Of a stretch of 64,000 nt of DNA, positions 1 to 24,537 are shown one piece after another. Source of the DNA: Leptasterias polaris (lineage: Eukaryota; Echinodermata; Asteroidea; Forcipulatida; Asteriidae); contig JAZGTN010000098.1 in assembly GCA_037783415.1 (NCBI GenBank), positions 930,001-994,000 on the forward strand, given 5' to 3'. The notes under the pieces were generated by a model, which was not told the DNA's origin, made no database searches, and worked only from the letters and a program-made list of their open reading frames with translations. Numbering within the stretch: the stretch's first letter is position 1; every line of letters starts with the position of its first letter. Both the position numbers and the translations under genes were made by a program.

Positions 1-366
1 TAAACACAACTTAAGTTATCTGATATTTGTTGTCACATTCATTGTACATTTTTCAGTTTTAAAATTGTGTTGATTAAATTTTATTTAACACTGTCGCTCT
101 GCTGAGATGTAGAACAAAGGGAATTCCAATAGCTTTATTCCACATACTACATCTCTTTGGAACGTGCCTGGTGCATATTTCCCTCCATTCTACAATCTAG
201 ATTATTTTTAAAAGAGGAATAATAATTCTTACCTTCAGTTCCCCTGAGTTAATTTCATGTAAGTTTTCTTCTTGCAGCCCCTTACTAGGAGTGGCTTTTA
301 GCCTGGTTTGGGACGAACCATCATTAAGAGTGTTAATTTCAAACCATGATTTATTGTCTTTGATAG

Positions 367-13880
<13,514 letters not shown>

Positions 13881-15427
13881 TTCCTGTGAGTATTTTGTGA
13901 TTCTTGTTACATCCCTAATGCACAGTGCACACCAATGTAAAGTATTGGCTTGGGGAGAAGAAATAGAAATTGATGCACACATTATTGACAATATTGTACA
14001 TTTATTACGTGTTTTGTTATCAGCGGTAATATTCCTATTCTAATCTGAATATTTTGATATTTTTGTCCTAAGAAAATCAGTATGACAATGACTAAAGAGC
14101 CTTAAAAATTGAATCCGATACTGTGTAAGTATCGAAAAACCTTGTCTCGTTTTGCTTTTTATTAATTGTCTTGTTTTGTACGGTTATTTTTGATATCTGT
14201 TTACTCTTGTAATTGGGTTTTACTTGTTAGTGTTTTTTTTCCTTGCCTTTGGCTGGTTTATTGGCTCATTTGGTCTTGTTTCTGATTATTCCAATAGTTT
14301 GTACAGCGCAAAGAGACCTTTTGTTTTATGCGCTTCATAAATGTTTGGTATTATTATTATTATTATTATTATTATATGCTAGCCATTTAGTCAAGTTTCT
14401 GCAGAGGATGACAATGCACATCCCCTAGGACTCTTCCAACCAACTGTATAAACTTTCTTCTGTGGTCCTACATGTATGACACATTTGAAATGTTAACAAA
14501 ATTATATGAGCATTTGGCGACCCTGACCAGAAATAGGATTTACCTTTGGTCATTGGTTCCTCTTGATGAGACTTCGGTTGTACTGCAAAGTGTTTGGGAC
14601 GAACTTGTTCTTGCCAAACTGTAGATTTGCTTTTAGGTTCGCTTGGGCATGGATTTAGGAAGGAGAATTTTATAGAATTGTATAGGGGAAAAGCAATCCA
14701 GCACATTTTGTGAAAATAAAAATAGAGAACAGTAGTTTTTAAGAGAGTCACCACAGTCATAAATTGCTTCTGTTTGTGAAAAAAAAAAAGTTTTTTATTT
14801 AATAAGTTGCATTTTGTGAAAATAAAAATAAGTAAAAGATATGAGATCGAAAATTGTCAAGAGAATCACAGAACTCAAAATTTGTTTATTTTTCACAGAC
14901 CTTGCTGTGCAGCCTGCAGAAGTCTCTCTTGGAGGGTTGGTTTATCAAATGAAGTTTGTAGAAACACAAAATCTCTCATGAGCTGTTATGGTTCTGTGAA
15001 GAACCAATGGTGTCTCTGCAAACCCGACTTCATTATATCTTCACTATGCAAAGTTTCAAAACCTACTTATCAGGGTTGGTGAAGTGACCAAAGTGTAAAA
15101 ACATGTTATAATGTTTAAGTTAATAGTACAAAGTCCAATACTTGACTAGAAAGATTGTTTGAAGTATTTGTACAAAAACTAAAAGATAAGCTTAAAGCAA
15201 AACATCAAAATAAATAATTTTTGTATTGTGATAAATTGTATTGGTATCATATTTCCTTTATTTTGTCATACTGTGTGTGTGTAATGACCAAAGTACAAAT
15301 TTGTTTCAGAAGAGTTTCGTTGGATTTGATTTATATTCTTTCAGGGACACCATGTCTTATTAAAGGAAGCATCATCTCTGAATAAAGCTGATTGGTTTAT
15401 TCTCAACATTTCAACTAGAATGCTGTT
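13881..15427 (+). other. PRMT6 3' flank, no further gene seen
   Basis: This stretch follows the PRMT6 stop. It contains a SINE 3' tail at 14285-14375 (TGCGCTTCATAAATG then ATT repeats) and two similar A-rich blocks near 14705 and 14808 (CATTTTGTGAAAATAAAAAT). Candidate AATAAA signals include 15381. Short open frames (14425-14760 minus, 14807-15082 plus) have no family features. Confidence 0.5.
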
Positions 15428-15504
15428 AGTAAACTATTTGCATCGCTGCCATCGCACAGTGCTCAAGATTCTACATTGTCTTAGGTATGGGCGAAAAGGG
15501 TTTT
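15428..15504. repeat. split direct repeat Y, outer copy
   Basis: Apparently identical over 77 bp to 15694-15770 by direct reading. It begins AGTAAACTATTTGC and ends GGCGAAAAGGGTTTT. It forms the left boundary of the retroelement. Confidence 0.9.
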
Positions 15505-15637
15505 TAGTAGAATCCCAAGCCCCGTGACGACGGTTACCATCTGGGGAGGGCGGGATGGGAATTTCTTTTGGCCGACACTGATAAATAAAACACTCGATAC
15601 GTCTCCTGACTAAACGACCTACACATCACCGGGCAAA

Positions 15638-15770
15638 CCAGAATCGCGACTGATATTTAATCATTCGCCCTCTACGCCGGCAGCGAAGCAAATAGTAAAC
15701 TATTTGCATCGCTGCCATCGCACAGTGCTCAAGATTCTACATTGTCTTAGGTATGGGCGAAAAGGGTTTT
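15638..15770. repeat. internal X-Y junction of the split repeats
   Basis: Repeat X (15638-15696) runs directly into repeat Y (15694-15770), sharing AGT. The junction is a near-palindrome (CAGCGAAGCAAATAGT / AACTATTTGCATCGCTG). It looks like the end-to-end joint expected from a circular intermediate. Confidence 0.85.
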
Positions 15771-15842
15771 CCTTCCGAGCTCCCGGCACCATCCCCTTGA
15801 TCAGGCTGACAAAACTCCCTTATAGTTAAACTACCCCATATC

Positions 15843-17215
15843 TCACCCAACCCTTACCAAAAACCAGAAAGCAGGCACATTAAGACATAGAGACAAAGTG
15901 AAACAAAATGCGGGCTTGATGCGAAGCTTTTGTGAACCAAGTATTGCATTACTCTCTGGACACGGAAAAGCCCTAGCAGCCCTGAAGTTCGAGTTCAGAA
16001 CGCGGTAAAAACCACCCGTCAGATCGGAAGCCGGAGGGTTCTCGCCTTTCCCTGTCACCGCATCCCGGAGCATTTGCCCTGTGCCTCGCATTCGTGAAAC
16101 CTTCTCGACCTCGGTATAGTGTTTAAATGTCTTCCGAGTTGCCCACCTGCAATGGTCCATGACCTGCTGTTCGGTTGCCCCCAAAATCCGCAAGGTAGCT
16201 GCCACTCCGGCTCTGCTTCCACTCCGGCTCTGCTTCCGTGCGGCCTAAGGTTGAGATCGTTTGGGTCTTCGGAAGCTGCAAAGTAGACTTCCAGACGGTT
16301 ATACGGGTTACTTACGGCAAAAGTATGTTGGCTATGGATTTCCGGTTCACGGTGGTGGGTCTGAAAAGATACCCATCTGCTAGATTTACACCCGACTCCG
16401 CTGCAAAATCGACCCTATCTTTAACTGCCTTTGCTGGATTCATCTCTCCCTCATCTCACGTCGGTATGATAATCAGTGATGAACTGTTTTCCCGAATAGT
16501 CTTGCCAATCGTTTGGTTGAACAGGAGGTCCTTCCCTTCAACTCTCAAGTCAGCTGCACGGTCGCCGGCCCAACAAAAACACAGGAAAAAGGCCAACTCT
16601 CGGTAGAGGATAAACGTGGTATTAAGAAAGAAGCGTTGCTGACAACTTTCTGAAGCCGCTTCCTTTATCTCGCCTGCTAACCGTCTTATTTTGTTGGAGC
16701 ATATAGGAACCGCCTGGTGGTGAGTGACATGCGCCTCTGCCTGTTCTAGACGGATGGCTTTGAGATACCTTCGGACTCGGAAGGAGAAGCAGGGGTTTCC
16801 CCAGAGTTGACCCTGTCGCCACTGGTTGCGTCCTGCCCAGCACATTGAAGTGCACCCTGAGTTGCCCAACGTAAGAGTCGACGGTTTCCACCGCAAGGCA
16901 CCGCTGGCATTTACAATCAAACACTCCATGCTCTCCCAAATTCGGGCCGCCGATGATATGGACTGGAGTTCTACCTCTGACCTCTCTGTCAATTAGAAAT
17001 GCTACCATATCGTTAGGCGTTGCTGTATCTGCATCCGCACCTTCGGCGCAGTAACCTGTCCCTTGATTCTCCCTCAGAAAAACTTCAAAATACCTCACAA
17101 GGTTTCTTTTCTGTTTAATATAGGCTGTCCTGTCTGAACGTTCGTCCAGCTCACGAAACCTCATCGTTACGTGAAGGAGCTTCAAAATACAGGAAAGAGA
17201 ACTATAAGTTGTCAA
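15843..17215 (-). pseudogene. tyrosine recombinase of the retroelement, broken
   Basis: This is the remnant of the recombinase that inserts DIRS/Ngaro-type circular DNA. The N-terminal part (17215 to about 16620) has a helical core-binding-like region (RFRELDERSDRTAYIKQ). The catalytic C-terminus lies at 16260-15843: HGSR supplies the H-x-x-R pair, and CRWATRKTFKHYTEVEKV carries the presumed tyrosine nucleophile. The frame is broken several times. One break is a 17-bp tandem duplication (16204-16220 and 16221-16237) inserted directly after HGSRAGV. The first catalytic arginine is not located with confidence. Confidence 0.8.
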
Positions 17216-17328
17216 CCGATTAAAAAACTAATGCTTGAATCCACTACAATTGGCTACCATTTGTACACACCAACGCGCCGGCTTAAAACCTCCCTGAACA
17301 TCCTTTGGAGCTTCCGATGTAACTTAAG

Positions 17329-17736
17329 CTAGCCCCAGTTCGTCAGGTGAACATCATCTCTCAGATCATGTTGCCCGATGTAGTCGTTGGAGAAATAATT
17401 CCAACCTGCCTCATCACACTGTTGCCTCAATTTCGTGTTGACATTTGCTACATCCCGGTTGACAGAAGTCAAACGTGTTGAACATATACTGATGACATTA
17501 CAAATTCACATGTTTCGAAGCTGTTCCAAAAACCCCAAAACCCTCAATAGCTCTGACACTCCGGGCTCGCAGACGTCACGCCTACTAAAGTCGTCAGCCA
17601 ACTCTCTGCACAGGACATCCATCTTTGAATCTCCTTTCACCAATGCTCTAATTCTCATGGACGAAGGCCAGCCAAAACCCTGCAGTCCCCTAAATATGGA
17701 ATCTGCGACGAGTAGGACGAGTAGGGGTGGGGGCAA
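17329..17736 (-). pseudogene. SGNH/GDSL-hydrolase-like domain of the retroelement
   Basis: One frame runs from 17736 to a TAG at 17329, interrupted by a single TGA at 17506-17508. It opens with LLVLLVADSIFRGL, which resembles block I (G-D-S) of SGNH hydrolases with the glycine replaced by alanine. It closes with LRDDVHLTNWG, which fits block V (D-x-x-H) as D-D-V-H. The middle blocks (G, N) are not clear. It lies between the RNase H and recombinase remnants. The role of such domains in Ngaro and CR1 elements is not established, and this copy is inactive. Confidence 0.65.
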
Positions 17737-17912
17737 CCCCTTTAAACATCATTCTGCCTGCTGCCAGTGAAGTGACACTTAAAAACCCATAGCTCGGAGG
17801 GAAGGGCACTGGTGGATTTGACATAGCCATGACGTGACGGGTACTCAAGAGCACCGACTTGGCCATGCTCGGTCAAGCGTAGCGACTGGCCGTGAAAGGA
17901 CTTTAACTTCGG

Positions 17913-18796
17913 CTACCAAGATCTCGGGTGGGGATGCTTCGGCACCACCATAGTCACTGTCACGTCTCCCGATTTACAGAAAAGCCTGATGACAGCCGGG
18001 ATCAACACAAAGCCGGGATACATACAAGAGCTCTCCACGCGGGCACTCCTGCGCAATACATTATAACCCCTGCAGACCCTGGAACTGGGTATCTGGAAAA
18101 GAATTTCAGTGGTTTTCCATCGTTTCCTTTTGGGACATTCAAGGGCAGGCAGAGCCATTAGGTCAAATGTAAACCCTGCACATCCGGAAAGCTCTTTCGT
18201 AATAAACATCCAGAGAGAGACACAGGCAGCCTGGAATCAGCAAATGATATTTCTCTTGATGGATCATAGCCAAGTTTCCGCTTGAAGCTACCCATTCAAG
18301 CTGCAATGCGAAATTTGCCTCCAAGGTCAGAGCGAATAATGAGCTTCAAAATCTGTGTTATCGCAAGCGACCTCGCTTTCAAACCCGTCCATGCCCAATA
18401 CAAACCTTGGGAGTCAACCTGCACCTTCACTCTCTGGTCCCACAGGTGGCCAATTGCCGACAACAAGACAAAATATAGAGCGAAGGCCTCCTTGTAGAAT
18501 ATGTCCCCTATGCGCGACCCCAAATCTCCGAATGTGATTTTACCCGCATGGCGAACCATTACGCCTCCCCATCTGTAACCAGATGCATCTGAACACAAGA
18601 GCAAACTCACATGCTTCTCCTGCCTCCAAGGAACTGGTTCTGAAAAGGAATCCACGAAACGCAAAAAACAGTATTTCTTCCCGCGCTGGTTCTGTGAGAG
18701 CAAGGGGTGTGACGTCATCAAGCCGATGCAGAATGGAGCAACCCTCTCTGACATTGTAATGAAGCCGCAGGGAAAACCAACACCAAGCTTTGACAT
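17913..18796 (-). pseudogene. RNase H and following region of the retroelement polyprotein
   Basis: The stretch 18796-18296 includes LLLCSDASGYRWGGVMV (first RNase H aspartate), FYKEAFALYFVL (glutamate) and VKVQVDSQGLYWAW (second aspartate), in that order and at family spacing. It continues in another frame at 18209-17913 with FTFDLMALPAL, a segment commonly found after RNase H in DIRS-type elements. RNase H removes the RNA strand during reverse transcription. Frame changes separate the parts. Confidence 0.8.
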
Positions 18797-19387
18797 TTCC
18801 CTACAAAACGCTGCATCGCTTTCAGGAGAACTGTCCCCTCTGACAAAATACTCTCCCTCACTCTACCAGGTATCTTTTCAGGTATCCAAAAGGACGTGGT
18901 TCCTGAGAAAATCCCCGGCCCTAGGTGAATAATTTTTGAGGACGGCTGCAACTGACTCTTGCTAAGATTTACGAAGTATCCCAGTTTCATTTGCATATTA
19001 ACAGACTGCATATAAAGCCCTGGCTGCTCTTGTGTAAGCCGGTTCATCCGTGACAACAACCTGCAAATAAAGAATGACTCTTTGAGCTACTTGTGATCTT
19101 CCCGGCCTCGCTACTTTGTCCAATGAAACGGCCGTCTATCCATATATCTGTGTGAACGCCCAAATTCTTTAACCAAGTTTACCGACAGAAACCAATGGTG
19201 GTGTAAATGTAAGAGCAGTTCTTTGAACCAAAATGTCGAAAAAGAACCCGCCCAATTTGAAACCGCAAAACTTCTTTGACCTTTCAAACATATTTACTTG
19301 CTTGTACCCCTGGGCATCACCGGTGCGTGAAAAATACCCATCTTTATCAATTATTTGCTTGGCTCTATTGACAAAGCATGTACGCAT
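18718..19387 (-). pseudogene. reverse transcriptase of the retroelement, degenerate
   Basis: The palm and connection regions are recognisable in pieces. WIDGRFIG sits where the Y-x-D-D catalytic motif is expected, with the second aspartate lost. LGYFVNLSKSQLQPSSKI followed by HLG is the typical G-x-x-(I/V)N-x-x-KS-x-L-x-P...LG block. MQRFVGKCQSL is thumb-like. Stops break the frame between the palm motif and the KS block. The fingers region further right is not recognisable. Confidence 0.75.
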
Positions 19388-19429
19388 CTAGGAGACACAA
19401 CTTGACTAACTTGATTTGTCTGACGATTG

Positions 19430-20398
19430 TCATTTTAATAAATGAAACGAAATCTCTACAGATCGGGGCATTGGCAAAATACAGGTGGGGGAAAAGTCTG
19501 AGTGAAAGGACCTCCCCCTGTACGTTCCTTGATAGTGTTGGAAGAATTCGAATAAGTCAACCTCTTGCCCAAGCCACTTGCCAACTAGCCGTCCAGTGTC
19601 GTGACATTCTGCTAGTACACCTCCCCAAGCTTCAGCGCTGTATGTCAGGCCCCCCGCCACAAACAAAGAAGGGTCCCGGATACGAGGAGCCTTGAAATCC
19701 GGGAGAAAATTCCCACTCAACACGTCTAAGGGATTTGGAGCCGACCCATCAGGTGGACTGGCTGGCTTACCGGATATATCAACCCAAGAACGAGCAACAT
19801 TGCTTCTCGTCATAGCCTGTGCTTTGACCCGATCGAAATATTGACCCAAAGAACGCTCCCAAGTATATGCGTGCTTAGGACACCCATGCATTTTTTGAGT
19901 ATGCCTACAAAGAAATACACAATAACATGCCCTTGCAACATAACTGAAACCAACTTCTAAACCGATCCAATAACCAAATCGGAATTGCTGTAAAGCGGAC
20001 GCCCGACAAATATGAAATTGTGTTTATTTTAAATTGTTACATACTGTGGCCCTACTGCAGTTCCATAAACCCCCCCCCCCCCAAAAAAAATGCAAATTTG
20101 CTTTAACATTATTTCTTTGCATCCTCTTGTCAGATGACCTCTCTTTTGGTACCGAAAGCAAGGGCCCCGGGATCTTGCCCCCGTGAACCCATTAGGAAAG
20201 ACTGAATGATTGCTGACCACCATAACCCCAATTTTGACAAAAGGCTTGACGAAGGGTTCCTTGTGGTCCTCCCGGTGCTATTGTTCTACCTTTATTTGCT
20301 TCCGAAGGCGGAGCAAGTAAACCCAAATGCTGACGCGCAAAGCGAGGACGCTTGACGGAGTCCTCCCCTGTAATTGATTTATGAATATACATTGCCAC
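19430..20398 (-). pseudogene. gag-like region of the retroelement
   Basis: Open frames at 20398-20192, 20223-20029 and 19891-19430 appear to be pieces of one upstream polyprotein. The middle piece has CFRYQKRGHLTRGC, a CCHC zinc knuckle in which the second cysteine has become tyrosine. The 19891-19430 piece is a 153-aa frame containing RSNVARSWVDISGKP, consistent with the linker before reverse transcriptase. A 13-base C run at 20070-20082 falls inside this region. Confidence 0.55.
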
Positions 20399-20669
20399 GC
20401 CTTCAGTCTTTGTTTCAACGTGTTTTGTACATTCCGACAGGAGGTTTTATACATACAACTGTTTTTTCCTTCACATCCTCTTCGACGTACTTCCGTATCG
20501 AATTGTGCCCTGGCCTGTATCAGATTACCAACATCGAGAATAAAGCCACAAGTGTTTTTTTCTTTTTTTTTTTTTCTTTTAGACTTTGGACATCTAATTC
20601 TTCTTGCATCAAAAGGGTTCTTTGGTGAAACATTGCATTTTCCGATGCTACACTGTGTTTGAAAACCTA

Positions 20670-23640
20670 AGTTTGAGCCCTCTTCCGCTCTGCAGCTGAC
20701 ACCTTAATCATGTTCTTTGCCCAAAACATGATGATTCCAATACTTCGCCCTAACATAAAATTACCTTGAAATGTATATAATTCTGCAGGTGATGCCATAA
20801 ACCTGCTCTTTGTTAAATCATTGTATACCCAGTACCTCTCTCACTACATAAAACAACCTTGAGCCCTTTTAGCTCTGCAGGTGCCAGCAAAATCACGCTC
20901 TTTTTCAAATCACTGTATCGCCAAAACATCTCATCCACTGAACATAAAGCCTTGAGCATTTTTACGCTCCGCAGTGCCAGCGTAATCATGCTCTTTGTCA
21001 AAACATTCCATCTCCAAAGCCTCTCCCTGAACATAAAAAAAAAAATCACCTTGAGCCTTTTGTCGCTCTGCAGGTGCCAGCATAATAATCAAATCAATGC
21101 ATCTCCCATATCTCTCCCTCAGTACATATATCACTTTGAGCCTTTTATCGCTCTGCAGGTGCCAGCATAATCAGGTTCTTTGTCAAAATATTGTACACAC
21201 AATACCTCTCTCGCTATGTAAATCACATTGAGCTTTTTGTCGCTCTGCATGTGCCAACATATTCAGGTTCTTTGTCAAAACATTGTATACCCAGAACCTT
21301 TCTCACTACGTAAACCACCTTAAGCCTTCTATCGCTCTGCAGGTGCCAGCATAATCAAATTCTTTGTCAAAACATTGTATACCAGATTCCGCTCTTGCTA
21401 CGTAAATCACCTTGAGCCTTTTGGCGCTCTTCAGGTGCCAGCATAATCATGCTCTTTGTCAAAACATTCCATCTCAAGAGCCTCTCCGTGAACATACATC
21501 ACCTTGAGCCTTTTGACGCTCTTCAGGTATGAGCATAATCAAGCTCTTTGTCAAATCATTGCATCTCAAGAAACCTCTTCCTGTATATAAATCACCTTGA
21601 GCCTTTTGTCGCTCTGCAGGTGCCAGCATAATCATGCTCTTTGTCAAAACATTCCATCTCAAGAGCCTCTCCGTGAACATACATCACCTTGAGCCTTTTG
21701 TCGCTCTTCAGGTATGAGCATAATCAAGCTCTTTGTCAAATCATTGCATCTCAAGAAACCTCTTCCTGTATATAAATCACCTTGAGCCTTTTGTCGCTCT
21801 GCAGGTGCCAGCATAATCATGCTCTTTGTCAAAACATTCCATCTCAAGAGCCTCTCCGTGAACATACATCATCTTGAGCCTTTTGTCGCTCTTCAGGTAT
21901 GAGCATAATCAAGCTCTTTGTCAAATCATTGCGTCTCAAGAAACCTCTTCCTGTATATAAATCACCTTGAGCCTTTTGTCGCTCTTCAGGTGCCAGCATA
22001 ATCATGCTCTTTGTCAAAACATTCCATCTCAAGAGCCTCTCCGTGAACATACATCACCTTGAGTCTTTTGTCGCTCTTCAGGTATGAGCATAATCAAGCT
22101 CTTTGTCAAATCATTGCATCTCAAGAAACCACTTCCTGTATACAAATCACATTGAGCCTTTTGTCGCTCTGCAGGTGCCAGCATAAACATGTTCTTTGTC
22201 AAATCATTGCATCTCCCATACCTCTACCCCAGTACATATATCACCTTGAGCCTTTTATCGCTCTGCAGGTGCCAGCATAATCAGGTTCTTAGGCAAAACA
22301 TTGTATACCCAATACCTCTATCAATACGTTAATCACATTGAGCCTTCAATCGCTCTGCATGTGCCAACATAATCAGGTTCTTTATCAAAACATTGTATAC
22401 CCAAATTCTCGCTACGTAAATCACCTTGAGCCTTCAATCGCTCTGCAGGTGCCAACATAATCAGGTTCTTTATCAAAACATTATTATATACCCAAATTCT
22501 CGCTACGTAAATCACCTTGAGCCTTCTATCGCTCTGCAGGTGCCAGCATAATCAGGTTCTTAGGCAAAACATTGTATACCCAATACCTCTATCAATACGT
22601 TAATCACCTCGAGCCTTCAAACGCTCTGCAGGTGCCAACATAATCAGGTTCTTTATCAAAACATTATTATATACCCAAATTCTCGCTACGTAAATCACCT
22701 TGAGCCTTCTATCGCTCTGCAGGTGCCAGCATAATCAGGTTCTTAGGCAAAACATTGTATACCCAATACCTCTATCAATACGTTAATCACCTCGAGTCTT
22801 CAAACGCTCTGCAGGTGCCATCATAATCAGGTTCTTTATCAAAACATTGTATACCCAAATTCTCGCTACGTAAATCACCTTGAGCCTTCTATCGCTCTGC
22901 AGGTGCCAGCATAATCATTTTTTGTTTTTCTTTTTTTCTTTTTTTTCTTCAAAACATTGTATACCCTGTACCTCTATCGCTACGTAACACAATCTTGAGC
23001 CACTTTTGGTCTGCATGCATCACCATGTGTTTACTATTATTTACTATTATTACTTTTTTGCTTTTATTATTATTATTTGTTTGTCCATCCCATTATCATG
23101 CATTTTGCCAAATTATACCCTTATTAACATAAACAACCTTGAGCCCCCTTTCCACGCTCTGCAGGTATCCTATTTTAGTATGCCATTGGCAAATCATGTT
23201 ATTTAGTTTATACTTAAATTCCTAGGCACATAAATGACTTAAAAGCCCACTTTCCCGCAGATGTCACCCTAAAACGTGGTCCTTTCTCTATGCTTAAACC
23301 TGCTCTTTGGAAAATCCTTGAATTATACCATTTCCATTGTCCCCCTTTACATAAACAATATTGCGCCCTTACCACGCTCTGCATGTATCACACTATTCAT
23401 GTTCTGAGTAAATCATTTTGTTTCCAATATTACTCTGCAAATAAACACCCTGTGCCCTTCTTAGCTTTGCAAATATCATGCTAATTATGCTACTTGGTAG
23501 GTCGTTGTATTTTTATGATACCTCCCAGCACATAAAGAGCGCCACATCGTGCAACTAATAGCAAATACTGTGTGAGCTTTCCAACAGCTCCAAGCACATA
23601 TAAGAGATATCTAGTAATAGCCTAAACGCTCTGTGTTTAC
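20670..23640. repeat. tandem array, about 92-bp monomers (about 28), inside the retroelement
   Basis: Each monomer carries a core like CACCTTGAGCCTTTTGTCGC, then TCTGCAGGTGCCAGCATAATC, and a T-rich CTCTTTGTCAAAACATT. In the centre (about 21410-22170) two monomer types alternate to give a 185-bp higher-order repeat: copies of CAAGAGCCTCTCCGTGAACA recur 185 bp apart. The flanks diverge, and past about 23000 monomers are barely recognisable. In element orientation this is the leader before gag. Minus-strand short frames repeat LTKSMIMLAPAERQKAQGD, a by-product of the repeat. Confidence 0.9.
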
Positions 23641-24478
23641 CATATAACATATGTTGGTAAATAAATTATTTTCCAACAGGTCCAACTACCTCTCTGTACA
23701 TGCAATAATTTAGCCTTTCAAACGCCCTTCGGGCTTCACACTGATGAGGTTTTGTTAAATCATTCTATGTTCCATAACCTCTTTGTGACTGGACAAAGGC
23801 TTGTGCCTTTCTCTACACTAGCAAAACGCTTCCCCGCCCATCGTGGATGGAAATGATGTGGTTGGGTTGCGTTGATTTTAGGTATGACAATGCCGATACT
23901 CGATCTGCACCAAGGAAATTAATATGAAAACATAGGTGTCCAACATAAGGACTAAATCTTACATGAAAATCTAGGGTGCCAGGCCTCTCTTCGTGCAATG
24001 AAGGGTACCTAGGGATATTGAAAGGCGGCCTTTGTGGCCTTTTATCACGATTGTTGAGTATGGCCTGCGTGTGGAAGGCGATGTCGATGCTATGCAATAC
24101 CAAACGCCCTGCATTAACATGAAGGCGTCTATAGGATCTCCATTACCGGAATCATAACCAACTATTATACGAGATAAACTAAACATACGGACTAGCCGGT
24201 CTCTCATTCCAAGTTTCTACGTACCCATAAATTTGTGCATTCGTTATTAAATGGCGCCTTGATTCACATCATCCACAATGCTCTTCTTATCTAAGACAAC
24301 ATAATTAAGGCAGTAGAACTGAACATACCTTTATCCTGATAGACCCCGTTAAAAGCGGAAATAGCAAAAGGATATCTCACCAACGTGTTATTTAAAACTG
24401 ACCGCCAAAACCCTCTAACTTCCCGGAGATCCTGTGTAACCCGGAGACAGATCTATCGAGCACCCAGCTGCGGTCTTG
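23641..24478 (-). other. 5' leader of the retroelement, unassigned
   Basis: This lies between the last recognisable tandem monomer and repeat X. Two overlapping minus-strand frames (24207-23971 and 24103-23813) have no recognised motif. It may hold the start of a gag or leader ORF. Confidence 0.4.
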
Positions 24479-24537
24479 CCAGAATCGCGACTGATATTTA
24501 ATCATTCGCCCTCTACGCCGGCAGCGAAGCAAATAGT
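24479..24537. repeat. split direct repeat X, outer copy
   Basis: Matches 15638-15696 over 59 bp. It ends GGCAGCGAAGCAAATAGT at the right boundary of the element, followed by GTTTGTCATC. Confidence 0.88.

Larger units (their letters stand above)
15428..24537 (-). mobile_element. degenerate tyrosine-recombinase retrotransposon (Ngaro/DIRS type)
   Basis: Remnants read on the minus strand in the order gag-like, reverse transcriptase, RNase H, SGNH-hydrolase-like, tyrosine recombinase. There is no integrase, and the repeats are split rather than LTRs. Repeat X (59 bp) occurs at 15638-15696 and 24479-24537; repeat Y (77 bp) at 15428-15504 and 15694-15770. Read in element orientation the order is X, coding, Y, X, spacer, Y, matching the A1-ORFs-B1-A2-B2 layout of Ngaro/PAT elements. 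The outer ends are also imperfect inverted repeats (ACTATTTGCATCGCTGCC against GGCAGCGAAGCAAATAGT). SGNH domains are known from some Ngaro elements. Many stops and frame changes show it is inactive. Confidence 0.85.

Noticed and set aside
21474..22050. Three near-identical 68-codon minus frames spaced 185 bp
   Set aside because: By-product of the higher-order tandem repeat in the retroelement leader, not a gene family.
20670..23640. Possible CRISPR-like array because of regular spacing
   Set aside because: The units are contiguous tandem monomers without unique spacers, in animal DNA.
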